Source: Hymenobacter cellulosivorans
Lineage (GTDB): Bacteria; Bacteroidota; Bacteroidia; Cytophagales; Hymenobacteraceae
Assembly: GCF_022919135.1 (NCBI RefSeq)
Contig: NZ_CP095049.1
Span: 1,054,001 to 1,118,000, forward strand
DNA: 64,000 bases
Reading direction: 5' to 3'
This document shows, piece after piece, positions 35,770-44,639 of this stretch. Numbering within the stretch: the first letter of the stretch is position 1; each line of letters starts with the position of its first letter. The notes beneath the pieces are model-generated. The model was given only the letters and a program-made list of their open reading frames with translations. It was not told the DNA's origin and did not search any database. The translations under genes and the position numbers were made by a program.

Positions 35770-37173
35770 CTACTTCTTAATCTCGCCGACCATGTCCTCG
35801 GGCTTCAGCCACTCGTTGAACTGCTCCTCGGTGAGGTAGCCGAGCTGCAAAGCCGTTTCTTTCAGCGTCGAGCCGTTTTTGTGAGCCGTCTGGGCAATTT
35901 CGGCGGCTTTGTAGTACCCGATGTGGGGGTTTAGGGCCGTTACCAGCATCAACGACGAGTCGACGTGCTTCTTGATGTTTTCCTCCAGCGGCCGGATGCC
36001 CTCGGCGCACCGGTCGTTGAACGACACGCACACGTCGCCGATGAGGCGGGCCGAGTGCAGGAAGTTGTAAATCATGACCGGCTTGAACACATTCAGCTCG
36101 AAATGGCCGTTCATGCCGCCGATGTTGATGGCTACATCATTGCCCATTACCTGAGCCGCTACCATCGTCATGGCCTCGCTCTGGGTGGGGTTTACCTTGC
36201 CGGGCATGATGCTGGAGCCGGGCTCGTTGTCGGGAATGAACAGCTCACCGATGCCGGCGCGCGGGCCCGAAGCCAGCAGGCGGATGTCGTTGGCAATCTT
36301 CATCAGCGAAGCAGCCACCGTTTTCAAAGCGCCGTGGGCTTCCACAATGGCATCGTGGGCGGCCAGGGCCTCAAACTTGTTTTCGGCCGTGATGAAAGGC
36401 AGGCCAGTCAGGTCGGCAATGTGCTTGGCCACGGCTTCCGAGTAGCCGGGAGGCGTGTTGATGCCCGTACCGACGGCGGTGCCGCCCAAAGCCAGTTCCG
36501 AGAGGTGAGCCAGGGTGTTGTTGATAGCACGCAGACCATGGTCGAGCTGGGAAGCATAGCCCGAAAACTCCTGGCCTACGGTCAGCGGGGTAGCGTCCAT
36601 GAGGTGAGTCCGGCCAATCTTGACGATGTGCATGAACTCCTCGCTCTTGCGCTTGAGCGTGTCGCGCAGCTTGGTGATGCCCGGAATCGTTACCTCCACC
36701 AGGGTCTGGTAGGCGGCAATGTGCATGGCCGTGGGGAAGGTGTCGTTGCTCGACTGCGACTTGTTCACGTCGTCATTCGGGGCCAGCACCTTCTTTTCGT
36801 CGGCGAGGCTGCCGCCCTGCAGCACGTGGCCGCGGTAGGCAATAACCTCGTTCATGTTCATGTTGGACTGGGTGCCCGAGCCGGTTTGCCATACCACCAG
36901 CGGGAAGGCATCGGCCAGCTCGCCAGCCAGGATTTCGTCACACACTTTCCCAATCAGCTCCGCTTTTTCAGCGGGCAACACGCCGGCGTCGCGGTTGGTG
37001 AGGGCCGCAGCCTTCTTCAGAATAGCAAACGCCCGGATGATTTCCTTGGGCATGCGGTTGATATCCTGCGCAATCTGGAAGTTCTCGATAGAGCGTTGGG
37101 TCTGGGCGCCCCAGTAGGCGTCGGCCGGCACCTGCACGGTGCCCATGGTGTCTTTCTCGGTGCGGAATTGCAT
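35770..37173 (-). CDS. fumC: Fumarate hydratase class II
   Basis: A 467-residue homotetrameric TCA-cycle enzyme that interconverts fumarate and malate. The signature [13 protein letters not shown] lies near residues 319-331 (lyase family motif with catalytic Ser). The upstream [14 protein letters not shown] motif and [18 protein letters not shown] also fit. The length is normal. No iron-sulphur cluster is expected for this class. It is probably a single gene; upstream there is a near-consensus TACTTTTA box, and a REP-like element lies downstream. Confidence 0.96.
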   Translation of the reverse strand: MQFRTEKDTMGTVQVPADAYWGAQTQRSIENFQIAQDINRMPKEIIRAFAILKKAAALTNRDAGVLPAEKAELIGKVCDEILAGELADAFPLVVWQTGSGTQSNMNMNEVIAYRGHVLQGGSLADEKKVLAPNDDVNKSQSSNDTFPTAMHIAAYQTLVEVTIPGITKLRDTLKRKSEEFMHIVKIGRTHLMDATPLTVGQEFSGYASQLDHGLRAINNTLAHLSELALGGTAVGTGINTPPGYSEAVAKHIADLTGLPFITAENKFEALAAHDAIVEAHGALKTVAASLMKIANDIRLLASGPRAGIGELFIPDNEPGSSIMPGKVNPTQSEAMTMVAAQVMGNDVAINIGGMNGHFELNVFKPVMIYNFLHSARLIGDVCVSFNDRCAEGIRPLEENIKKHVDSSLMLVTALNPHIGYYKAAEIAQTAHKNGSTLKETALQLGYLTEEQFNEWLKPEDMVGEIKK

Positions 37174-37251
37174 GTAGCGGGAATGAAGTGACGAATCCGT
37201 TTCGTGGTAGCGGTAAAAGTACGCAACAACCCGAACTCAGGCCTAAAAAGA

Positions 37252-37285
37252 CGCCGGCCCCGCTGCAAAAGCAACGAGGCCGGCG
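37252..37285 (-). terminator. Terminator of the porin-like gene
   Basis: CGCCGGCC and GGCCGGCG form a perfect 8-bp stem, and the minus strand continues with TCTTTTTAGG. Confidence 0.72.
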
Positions 37286-37318
37286 GGAAAGGCAGAGGCT
37301 CCCAACAGGCGAGCCTGC

Positions 37319-38083
37319 TTAGAACGAGTAGTTCACCGAGGCTTTAATCACCCGGTTCTGGGCATCGAAGTTGTTGTTCTTGTCCAGGGACGAGAGGCCG
37401 AAGTCGTAGCCGGCACTGAGGCCCAGACCGTTGTCGAACTGGTAACCCAGGCCGCCTACCACGCCGAAGTCGACGGAGCGGAACTGGTCTTTCACGTCGA
37501 AGTCGGTGGAGAAGGCGTTGAAGCCCAGGGCACCGGCCTGCACCCGTACTTTATTACTAACCAGGAACGAGGCCTGCGGACCGGCAAACAAATAGAAGCC
37601 CGGCGTCAGGTAGCCTTTGAACAGCACGGGCACATCAATATAGGACATGCGCGAAGTGGCCGTCACGCGGGCATTGAGGAAGTCGAACTGCTCCCAGGGC
37701 AGGGTACCGACCAGCTTGGCACCTTTCTCGGAGTACGAAACGCCAGGCTCTATGGCAAAGCCGGCACCAAGCGGAATGGTAGCGTACAGGCCAGCGTGGA
37801 AGCCAGGCTTCATTTCTTTGGTCACGGCACCGTTGGTATAGCCGGCCAGGTCCATAACGCTTTGCACGGCATCACCGGACCAGTCCGACACGTTGACGCC
37901 GGCCCGCAGGCCAAATTTTACGCCAGGCGTAGTAGGAGTCGTACGCACCGGGGCCGAGTATACTGGCCGGGCTGGAGCCGTGGAATAAGTGGAGCGGCGC
38001 ACCTGGGCCTGAGCAACGGAAAACGACGAGGAAAGCAACAGCGCGGCTACAGCCAAGCGCCCGAAAAGGCTTTTGGAGTTCAT
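37319..38083 (-). CDS. Outer-membrane beta-barrel protein (PorT-like)
   Basis: A 254-residue exported protein with a signal peptide ending Ala-Gln-Ala-Gln near residue 26. A short Thr/Pro-rich linker is followed by an outer-membrane beta-barrel: GVKFGLRAGVNVSDWSGDA, then amphipathic strands, ending in VIKASVNYSF with the terminal Phe expected for Bam-dependent insertion. It fits the PorT/outer-membrane beta-barrel family common in Bacteroidota. The start at 38083 avoids 31 extra residues from an upstream frame. The role is unknown. Confidence 0.85.
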   Translation of the reverse strand: MNSKSLFGRLAVAALLLSSSFSVAQAQVRRSTYSTAPARPVYSAPVRTTPTTPGVKFGLRAGVNVSDWSGDAVQSVMDLAGYTNGAVTKEMKPGFHAGLYATIPLGAGFAIEPGVSYSEKGAKLVGTLPWEQFDFLNARVTATSRMSYIDVPVLFKGYLTPGFYLFAGPQASFLVSNKVRVQAGALGFNAFSTDFDVKDQFRSVDFGVVGGLGYQFDNGLGLSAGYDFGLSSLDKNNNFDAQNRVIKASVNYSF

Positions 38084-38432
38084 GGCAAAAAGGAAAGTCA
38101 GGAGGGAGATGTCGGAGAAAGGAGCCGGCCGCAGCGGGGCGCGCATTGCTGCAGCGGGCTTATGAAGAGCATACATTACAAAACCGTGCCAGTTGGGCCT
38201 ACTAACGGTCAGTGCTGCGGCCCTGCTCTACTGTCATTTCTGAAAATCAACTACTTGAACTTTGCTCACATCGACTAAATCGGTCAAACTCCCGACCGGT
38301 GGGCAGCCGGGCACCTAACGACTGAGCCGGCTGAACGGCAGCAGAACGGCACGAATTGGCCGAGCCCGGCAGCTGTTTGACCGTGGACTACGTACACCTT
38401 CTCCCAACCATTTACGCCAAACACCCCGCGCC
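38084..38432. other. Divergent gap before the dodecin gene
   Basis: There is no gene here. A small hairpin CGGTC..GACCG lies near 38280-38298. A GAACTTTG box at about 38257 is one base from TAnnTTTG but is far from the ATG. No clear promoter is seen for either gene. Confidence 0.45.
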
Positions 38433-38816
38433 ATGAGCACAATCAAGAAAGTAATTGAGGTCCTGGCCTCTTCCGAGAAGAGCTTCGAAGACGCCCTGCA
38501 ACGCGCTCTGACCGAAGCCAGCACTACTGTGAACGGCATCAAGTCTATCTATATCAAGGACCAGAGCTGCCGCGTGCGCGACAACAAGATTGTGGAGTAC
38601 CGCATCACGGCCAAGATCAGCTTCGAGGTAATGCACAAGTGGGACCCCAGTGCCCAGCACCAGCCCGCCGCAGCCATCGACACGCCTATTCCTGCCGGCG
38701 ACGGCAGCCCCGACTACAGCCAGGTGCAGGTGAAAACCCAGCCCGACCTGCCCCGCGACGTTGAGCCCGGCGGTAGCGCTACTGCCCCCGAGAGTGGCGG
38801 TGGTTACAGCAACTAA
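38433..38816 (+). CDS. Dodecin-like protein with C-terminal tail
   Basis: A 127-residue protein. Residues 1-68 match dodecin, a small flavin/CoA-binding dodecamer: VIEVLASSEKSFEDALQRAL, then IKSIYIKDQSCRVRDNK and a final strand YRITAKISFEV. Dodecins are normally 65-75 residues, so the further 57 residues are unusual. The tail is Pro/Gly/Ala/Gln-rich and looks disordered. I see no sign of frameshift or fusion to another domain. It is cytoplasmic. A strong bidirectional terminator follows. Confidence 0.82.
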   Translation: MSTIKKVIEVLASSEKSFEDALQRALTEASTTVNGIKSIYIKDQSCRVRDNKIVEYRITAKISFEVMHKWDPSAQHQPAAAIDTPIPAGDGSPDYSQVQVKTQPDLPRDVEPGGSATAPESGGGYSN

Positions 38817-38890
38817 GCTGAAGCCAGCCCCCTTTGTCACCCTGAGTTTTGCCAAAGACCTTCCTTGCTTAAGTGAGAAGCTGCATTCAG

Positions 38891-38936
38891 CACGAAAAAG
38901 CCCTTTACCACTAGTTTGGTAAAGGGCTTTTTCGTG
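38891..38936. terminator. Bidirectional terminator, 20-bp perfect stem
   Basis: The arms 38891-38910 and 38917-38936 are exact reverse complements around CTAGTT, with A5/T5 runs. It separates the convergent dodecin and anti-sigma genes. Confidence 0.92.
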
Positions 38937-39045
38937 TTGGCATAACCTGCTGTGGGGTCGGTAAGGAAGGCCTCCTTCGGCTGCGCGTCAGAATGGGTGG
39001 GAAAGAAGCTAGAACTCACTATCCCATCATTTCACCCCTCACCCC

Positions 39046-40179
39046 TTAAAAGGTCACGCTGATGTCCACGACCTGGTCGGCGCGGCGGCCGTTGGCAGCA
39101 CCGGGCTGCCAGGTGGGACCTTCGCAGAGGATGCGGATGGCCTCCTGGTCGTAGTCGCGGCGCAGGCCCCGTAGCACCTTGAAGTTGTCGAGCGTGCCGT
39201 CAGCCTTCACCGTGAAGCGTACCCGTACGCTGCCCGAGAGCTGCGGGGCGGGCGGGTCGGGCACAAACATGGCCTCGCGCCGCAGATACTCGCGCAGCTT
39301 GGTATAGCCTCCCACCGGCTGCGGACTGATAACCGGCACGGGTGGCAGAGCAGCTTTGCGCTTGGCACTTTCCTCAGGCGCGGCCACCGGGGCCTTAGCT
39401 GCGGCCGGCTGAGTAACTGCTGTGTCAGCCACTTCTACTTTCTGTGCCATCATTACCCGGCTCTGGGCGGCCTTCATTTCCGCGGGTTCAGCCTGCGTAG
39501 GGGCTGCTACCACCGGCGCCTGCATAGCCACGGAGCCCGCCATGACCTGATCAGCAGTAGCATCAGCCGCCGCGGGCGGGGGCAAGGGCGCGGCAGCTAC
39601 CACCGGCCGCCGACCACGCCGGGCCACGGGAGCCGCACGCCGGGCAACCGAACCGGTGGCCGGGGCAGCAGTCGAACGGGCGGCATCGGGCACCGGCTCC
39701 GTCACGGCCGCTACTTCGGCTGAAGCCGAGGCAGCCTCGGGAGCAGCTGGGACCGGAGCGGATTCCGACACCGGCGCGGGCGCCTGGACTGCTATGGGCC
39801 GCGACTCGGATACCGAAGCCACAGGGCGGCGCAGCCCCCACCACAGGGCAGTGCTCACCAGCAGCAAAAGCAGGGCGGCGGCCATTGCTTGCCAGGCCCG
39901 AATGCCGGCGTGCGGGGCATGCTCCCGGGCCACACGCTGGTGCAGACGCTGCCGGAGCTCGTGCAGGGCCTGGTCGGTGGTGGCGGGGTTGGTTAGCTCC
40001 AGGCCTTCCAGAAGCTCGGCGCAGCGGCTGCAGTCCAGGGTATGGGCCTCCACGCGGTACTGCTCAGCGGCAGGCAAAGCTCCGGCCACGTACTGCCGCA
40101 GCAGGGGCAGCGGCAGGTGCCCGGCCGCATCGGGGGCCGGGGACGAGGGTGGAACAGGAGGCTGATTAGCGGGCCGCAT
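39046..40179 (-). CDS. Anti-sigma factor fused to a TonB C-terminal domain
   Basis: A 377-residue membrane protein. The N-terminus carries a zinc-type anti-sigma motif HTLDCSRC (about residues 46-53). One transmembrane helix lies at about 95-112. A long Ala/Pro/Val-rich periplasmic stretch follows (about 120-285), then a TonB-like C-terminal domain (GSVRVRFTVKADGTLDNFKV near 319-338). The gene overlaps the upstream ECF sigma gene by 14 bases. I infer that it holds the sigma factor at the membrane and senses an outer-membrane event. Fusions like this replace a separate TonB partner, but the signal is unknown. Confidence 0.82.
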   Translation of the reverse strand: MRPANQPPVPPSSPAPDAAGHLPLPLLRQYVAGALPAAEQYRVEAHTLDCSRCAELLEGLELTNPATTDQALHELRQRLHQRVAREHAPHAGIRAWQAMAAALLLLLVSTALWWGLRRPVASVSESRPIAVQAPAPVSESAPVPAAPEAASASAEVAAVTEPVPDAARSTAAPATGSVARRAAPVARRGRRPVVAAAPLPPPAAADATADQVMAGSVAMQAPVVAAPTQAEPAEMKAAQSRVMMAQKVEVADTAVTQPAAAKAPVAAPEESAKRKAALPPVPVISPQPVGGYTKLREYLRREAMFVPDPPAPQLSGSVRVRFTVKADGTLDNFKVLRGLRRDYDQEAIRILCEGPTWQPGAANGRRADQVVDISVTF

Positions 40180-40783
40180 TGGGAGCTGAGTCGAGGTAAC
40201 GTTTGAGGTTGCGCTTGCCGTTTTGCAGGTGACTTTTCACCAGGCCCAGGTCAAAACCGGTGAGGTCGGCAATGTCGCGGTAACACTTTTTTTCGAGGTA
40301 AAACAGCTCCAGACAACGGCGCTGGCCCGCAGGTAAATCGGCCAGGGCGTGCTCCAGGGCCTGGAGGCGGGCTTCGGTAAGAACTTGTTCATCAGTAGCA
40401 TCACCTGTCTGATGCAGTACGCCCGCCGATTCCATATCGGCGGCATCGGGAAAGTGCAGCACCAGCGCCCCGTCGGGGCCGGCCCGCTGCCGGGCCCTGA
40501 GTATCATCAGGCAGTGGTTGCGGGCCGTGGTTTGGAGCCAGGCCGGAAAGTTGCCGACCTCGTGGCGGCGCAGCGTATCAATGAGCTTTTCGAAGAGCTG
40601 CATCACCGCATCCTGGGCATCTTCGTCGGGGCGCAGGTACTTGCGGCACACGGCAAAGACCAGGGGCATGTGCCGCTCGTAGAGCACGCCCAGGTCGGCC
40701 ACGGCCCCCTCAAGGCGGTAGCGCGTGAGCAGCTCCTCATCGGAGAGCTCAGTGGGCGACTTAGGGCGGCGTTTGAAAAACAT
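40166..40783 (-). CDS. ECF RNA polymerase sigma factor
   Basis: A 205-residue sigma-70 family factor of the extracytoplasmic-function type. Region 2 appears around residues 25-95 (YERHMPLVFAVCRKYL, EDAQDAVMQLFEKL), and region 4 at about 140-198 with a helix-turn-helix (CYRDIADLTGFDLGLVKSHL). I start at the ATG at 40783, since the longer frame adds 33 low-complexity residues. It is the first gene of an operon with the overlapping anti-sigma/TonB gene. Its targets may include the adjacent surface protein genes. Confidence 0.88.
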   Translation of the reverse strand: MFFKRRPKSPTELSDEELLTRYRLEGAVADLGVLYERHMPLVFAVCRKYLRPDEDAQDAVMQLFEKLIDTLRRHEVGNFPAWLQTTARNHCLMILRARQRAGPDGALVLHFPDAADMESAGVLHQTGDATDEQVLTEARLQALEHALADLPAGQRRCLELFYLEKKCYRDIADLTGFDLGLVKSHLQNGKRNLKRYLDSAPNAAR

Positions 40784-41616
40784 AGCGGCGGGCGGGGCCA
40801 ATACGGCCAGCAGGGGCCAAGATACGGCATCGGGGCCGTTGTTGGGTCCGGCGCGGCTCATCACCGAAACTGAGCAAGCCACCGGGTGTAGACAGGAACG
40901 GAAAGTAAGAGAGGATTAAAAGTGGCCTAGCTCAGCATCAACGTCTGGCGTCGAAGTACAGGGATAAGGTGGGAAGCCTGACTAATCAATCAGACTAAGC
41001 CCCCTGATTGGAAGCTCCGCTATAGTAGTCAGCAAGATAAAAGAACCCGGCCGGAGCTAAATATTTAGGCATACCGGTGTGGAATCCGGCCCCGGGCCGC
41101 ATCACACACTGTGAAACCCTTCCGCCAGCGTCTGTCATGAGCCCACTCGTCTTCCTAGAAAAATGCCCCCGACGCGGCCCGGCAAGCAACCCTGCCGGCC
41201 AATATTGTCTCCTTATCCCAGTGAGCTCGGGGCCGGCTTTGGCGAACTACCCGGCCGCCCCGCAAAATATTGCCGGCCTGCCGGGCCCCGAATGGCGGCT
41301 TGGCGTCGTTAGGACGCCGGCCCTCGGCTGCGTTGCGCGGCCTACGGGCAGCCTGGGTTTGCGGGTGGTAGCCACTTCAGCAGCTACCCAATTGACGGGC
41401 ACACTGGCTTCGGCGGGGAGGATGCGGCAAAGGAAGCCTAAACGAATATGCCTGTTGCAGCAGCTGTATTCAACCATTCCGCGCCTCCCCGCTCTGCGGC
41501 CCTCCTGACCTACCGCCGCTTTGACTGCGGCCCAGCCCACGACAGCGCCCCCGGAGCTTCCCCGACTCCTCTCCTATCCAGCATCCGTCCTTTACCGTTG
41601 CCCTTGCAGCCCTGCT
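40784..41616. other. Long gap without a supported gene
   Basis: 833 bases separate the sigma gene from the next divergent gene. A 143-codon frame at 41077-41508 has no protein-like features and probably arises from GC bias. An inverted repeat with cores GCCGGCCAATATT and AATATTGCCGGC (about 41193-41280) is the only structure I see. The region may hold promoters for the sigma and the 41617 genes, but no consensus box is clear. Confidence 0.5.
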
Positions 41617-42411
41617 ATGCCTAAGTCTACTATTGCACTCCGTATCCCCGAGCCCTGCGCCCAGCCTTGGGCCGCCATGACGTCCCAGGGTGCCGGCCGC
41701 CACTGCGCCGCCTGCCAGAAAGTAGTTATTGACTTCACCCAGAAAACCGACGCCGAAATCCTGGCGATGCTGCAAGCCGCGGCAGCCGGCCGAACCTGCG
41801 GGCGTTTTGCAGCCAGTCAGCTGGGCCGGCCGCTACAGCCACTGCTGGTAGCGCCCCGGGCTGCGTGGTGGCAGACCGCTGTGGCGGCCACGGCGGCAGT
41901 ACTGGGGTTGCAGGCGGTACTGCCCCCGGCCGCTCAGGCCCAGCACCCCATCAGCCAACGCCCGTCCACCAACCAGCCCGAACTAGCCCTACAGGCGGTT
42001 ACCAAGACCGCCATACCCGCGCCGACCGGCGGAAAGCCCCTGTTGCTTACGGGCCGGGTCGTAGATAACGAATCGGGAGAAGCATTGCCCTACGTGACAG
42101 TGCTGCTCGAAGGAACCACGCACGGTGTTTCTACCAATGCCGAAGGGGCCTTTTCCCTGACGGTCTTTCCGGAGGATCAGCACCGGCCTTTGCTTATTAG
42201 CTCTATTGGGTACGTGCCACAAACCCTGGCTCAGCCAGCCAGCCAACAACCTATGGCTATCCGGATGAGCGCCGACGTGAAAGGTATGCTAAGCGGCGAA
42301 GTAGTAGTTACCACCGGCTACCACTATTCGCCCATTTACACGCCCCAGGGCGTGTGGCAGCGGCTTCGCAGCATTCCGTGGCGCATGAGAAATGCTTTTC
42401 AGCGCCACTAA
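41617..42411 (+). CDS. Carboxypeptidase-regulatory-like domain protein
   Basis: A 264-residue membrane protein. The cytosolic N-terminus has a conserved Cys motif RHCAACQKVVIDFTQKTDAE (about 29-48), then GRTCGRF near 59-65, a widespread Bacteroidota zinc-ribbon-like start. One hydrophobic helix lies at about 85-110. Outside it a CarboxypepD_reg-like beta-sandwich spans about 142-235 (LTGRVVDNESGEALPYVTVL, ISSIGYVPQTL). This suggests a membrane-anchored protein with a periplasmic carboxypeptidase-like domain. It lies downstream of a sigma/anti-sigma-TonB pair and upstream of a vWA lipoprotein. No enzyme activity is expected. Confidence 0.78.
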   Translation: MPKSTIALRIPEPCAQPWAAMTSQGAGRHCAACQKVVIDFTQKTDAEILAMLQAAAAGRTCGRFAASQLGRPLQPLLVAPRAAWWQTAVAATAAVLGLQAVLPPAAQAQHPISQRPSTNQPELALQAVTKTAIPAPTGGKPLLLTGRVVDNESGEALPYVTVLLEGTTHGVSTNAEGAFSLTVFPEDQHRPLLISSIGYVPQTLAQPASQQPMAIRMSADVKGMLSGEVVVTTGYHYSPIYTPQGVWQRLRSIPWRMRNAFQRH

Positions 42412-42998
42412 GCCATGAGAAGTTCTGCCCTTCTTATTTCCTGCTGGCGCCGGGTACTGGCGGCCGGTAGAGTCAGCGTCTGGGCCGCACGGCTGCTACC
42501 CAATGGCAGCAAGTGGCCCGGGCATAGCCGCGGCCGGGCCCCGGCTTGTCGGGCGCCACCAAGCGGGAGCCGGTTCGGCGGGTTCCCGCTTTTCCCGCTC
42601 CGGCTCCAACCCGAAGAAACTCCTGACTGGTGGGCGACCGGTCAGGAGTTTTTCGTTTGGGCCGGTTGCCAACGTCGCACCCGGCTTTTTATTATACAAT
42701 TACCCAGCGGCTATTCCAGCCCGAATTATGTTAGAAAAAAATCATCCAAAGTTGGGTTACGTATTTGCTCCGGCAGTATAAACAACCACTAAGCGGCGCC
42801 GCTTTCGCAGTAATACCCGAATCCGCAGCTCTCCTGGCAGAGCCTTACCGCCCCGTTCTCAGGTCGCTCCGCTCGCGACGGACACGCCTGACCACGCGCT
42901 TCTTTTCCTGGAAAAGTTCTGAATTCAGCCCCCTGATTTCAGCGGCGGAAGCATGGCTTTTTCGGTAGTCTTTCCACTCCTCTAGCCCGTCTGTTCCC
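42412..42998. other. Gap before the vWA gene
   Basis: It contains a terminator at 42617-42651 and an upstream GC-rich hairpin near 42560. A 125-codon frame from 42415 is low-complexity and unconvincing. No consensus promoter precedes the vWA gene; the closest is a weak TAGTCTTT. Confidence 0.5.
42617..42651 (+). terminator. Terminator after the CarboxypepD-like gene
   Basis: AAACTCCTGACTGG pairs with CCGGTCAGGAGTTT (one G-T pair), followed by T residues. Confidence 0.75.
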
Positions 42999-44627
42999 AT
43001 GTTTATATCCCGCTTGTGGCCCCTGGGGCTGCTGGCCGGCGGCTTGCTGCTGCCCGCCTGCCACCAACAACAATCCTCCGAAGTGCCCTTGGAGGCCACG
43101 TCCACTTACGAAATGCCACCCGCCGCCGACTACGCCGAAGCTCCGGCTCCGCTACCCCCACCTAGCGGCGAGTCGTACGCCCGGCTCCCGGAAAACCCGT
43201 TCGAAACCGTACGGCAAGCCCCGTTGAGCACCTTCGCCATCGACGTAGACCCGGCCTCCTACAGCAACGTGCGGCGTTTCCTAACGCAAAACCGCCAGCT
43301 GCCCCCGCCCGAAGCCGTGCGCCTGGAAGAGCTTATCAACTACTTCCACTACGACTACCCCCAGCCCACGCGGCCCGACGAGCCGGCCACGCTGCACGCG
43401 GAAGTGGCCCGCTGCCCCTGGAACCCGGCTCACCAGCTGGTCCTGGTGGGCGTGCAGGGCCGCCAAACAGCTCACGCCGAATTGCCCCCGGCCAACCTGG
43501 TTTTCCTGCTCGACGTGTCGGGCTCGATGAATGATGAAGACAAACTGCCCCTGCTCAAGGCCAGCCTGCGCCAGCTGCTGCCCCGGCTGCGGGCCCAGGA
43601 CTATGTATCCATTGTGGTGTATGCCGGCGCGGCGGGTTTGGTGCTGCCACCTACCTCGGGCAGCCGGCCCCAGGAAATTATGGCGGCCCTGGATAATCTG
43701 GAAGCGGGTGGCTCTACGGCGGGCGGGGAAGGACTGCGCCTAGCATACCAGGTGGCCCGGATGCAGGCCCGGCCCGGTACCAACACCCGCATTATTCTGG
43801 CTACCGACGGCGACTTCAACGTGGGGGAAAGCTCTGACGCGGCTATGGAACAGCTAGTTACCGAGGAGCGGCAGTCGGGCGTGTTTTTGTCGGTACTGGG
43901 CTTCGGGGAAGGCAACCTGCAGGATAGCAAGATGGAGCTGCTGGCCGATAAGGGCAACGGCAACTATGCCTACATCGACAACCTCAACGAGGCCCGGCGG
44001 GTACTGGTGCAGCAGTTTGGCGGCACGCTCTTTACGTTGGCCAAAGACGTGAAAATACAGGTCGAGTTTAACCCGGCCCAGGTGCAGCAATACCGCCTGC
44101 TCGGCTACGAAAACCGCCTGTTGGCCGCCGAAGATTTCAACGACGACACTAAGGACGCCGGGGAACTGGGCGCGGGCCAGCAGGTAACGGCCCTCTACGA
44201 AATAGTGCCCACCAACGCTCGCCCCGCCGTCGACCCGCTCAAGTACCAGCCCACCGGCACCTCCGACTACGAGGCCGCCTACACCAGCAGCGCCGAGCTG
44301 CTCACCGTGAAGCTGCGCTACCAAGAGCCTCAGGGCAGCGCCAGCCGCCTGCTCAAACTGCCCGTGCGCGGCACCGATACCAGCGTAGAGCAAGCATCCA
44401 ACAACCTCCGCCTGGCCGCATCCGTGGCCGAGTTTGGCCTCTTGCTGCGGCAGTCAGAGCACCGGGGCGCGGCCAGCTACGCAGCAGCCCTGTGCCGGGC
44501 GCAGTCGGTGCGCGGCCGGGATACGGATGGCTCCCAACGGGAATTTGCGGAGCTGGTGCGGCAGGCTGCCGAGCTGAGCAACGAAGCCGACCAGACCTTG
44601 CCCCGGGAGCAGTGGAGCTACCGGTAA
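42999..44627 (+). CDS. YfbK-like von Willebrand factor A lipoprotein
   Basis: A 542-residue lipoprotein (lipobox LLPAC, Cys21). Three regions follow: the vWF_A N-terminal segment (LSTFAIDVDPASYSNVRRFL at about 76-95), a vWA domain with MIDAS motif DVSGSMND near 171-178, and a C-terminal DUF3520-like part (YRLLGYENRLLAAEDFNDD). This is the YfbK arrangement. The metal site binds divalent cation and protein ligands. In Bacteroidota such proteins often carry an N-terminal carboxypeptidase-regulatory domain, which here is in a separate upstream gene. It is probably exposed outside the inner membrane. Confidence 0.86.
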   Translation: MFISRLWPLGLLAGGLLLPACHQQQSSEVPLEATSTYEMPPAADYAEAPAPLPPPSGESYARLPENPFETVRQAPLSTFAIDVDPASYSNVRRFLTQNRQLPPPEAVRLEELINYFHYDYPQPTRPDEPATLHAEVARCPWNPAHQLVLVGVQGRQTAHAELPPANLVFLLDVSGSMNDEDKLPLLKASLRQLLPRLRAQDYVSIVVYAGAAGLVLPPTSGSRPQEIMAALDNLEAGGSTAGGEGLRLAYQVARMQARPGTNTRIILATDGDFNVGESSDAAMEQLVTEERQSGVFLSVLGFGEGNLQDSKMELLADKGNGNYAYIDNLNEARRVLVQQFGGTLFTLAKDVKIQVEFNPAQVQQYRLLGYENRLLAAEDFNDDTKDAGELGAGQQVTALYEIVPTNARPAVDPLKYQPTGTSDYEAAYTSSAELLTVKLRYQEPQGSASRLLKLPVRGTDTSVEQASNNLRLAASVAEFGLLLRQSEHRGAASYAAALCRAQSVRGRDTDGSQREFAELVRQAAELSNEADQTLPREQWSYR

Positions 44628-44639
44628 GGCCAGCGCGGC

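Noticed and set aside
35965..37191. 408-codon open frame antisense to fumC
   Set aside because: It mirrors fumC. Low-complexity composition and no recognisable domain mark it as a shadow.
41077..41508. 143-codon open frame in the long gap
   Set aside because: It has no domain, no signal peptide and a composition like random GC-rich DNA. No promoter or terminator matches it.
42415..42792. 125-codon open frame after the CarboxypepD-like gene
   Set aside because: It crosses the terminator at 42617-42651 and is low-complexity.
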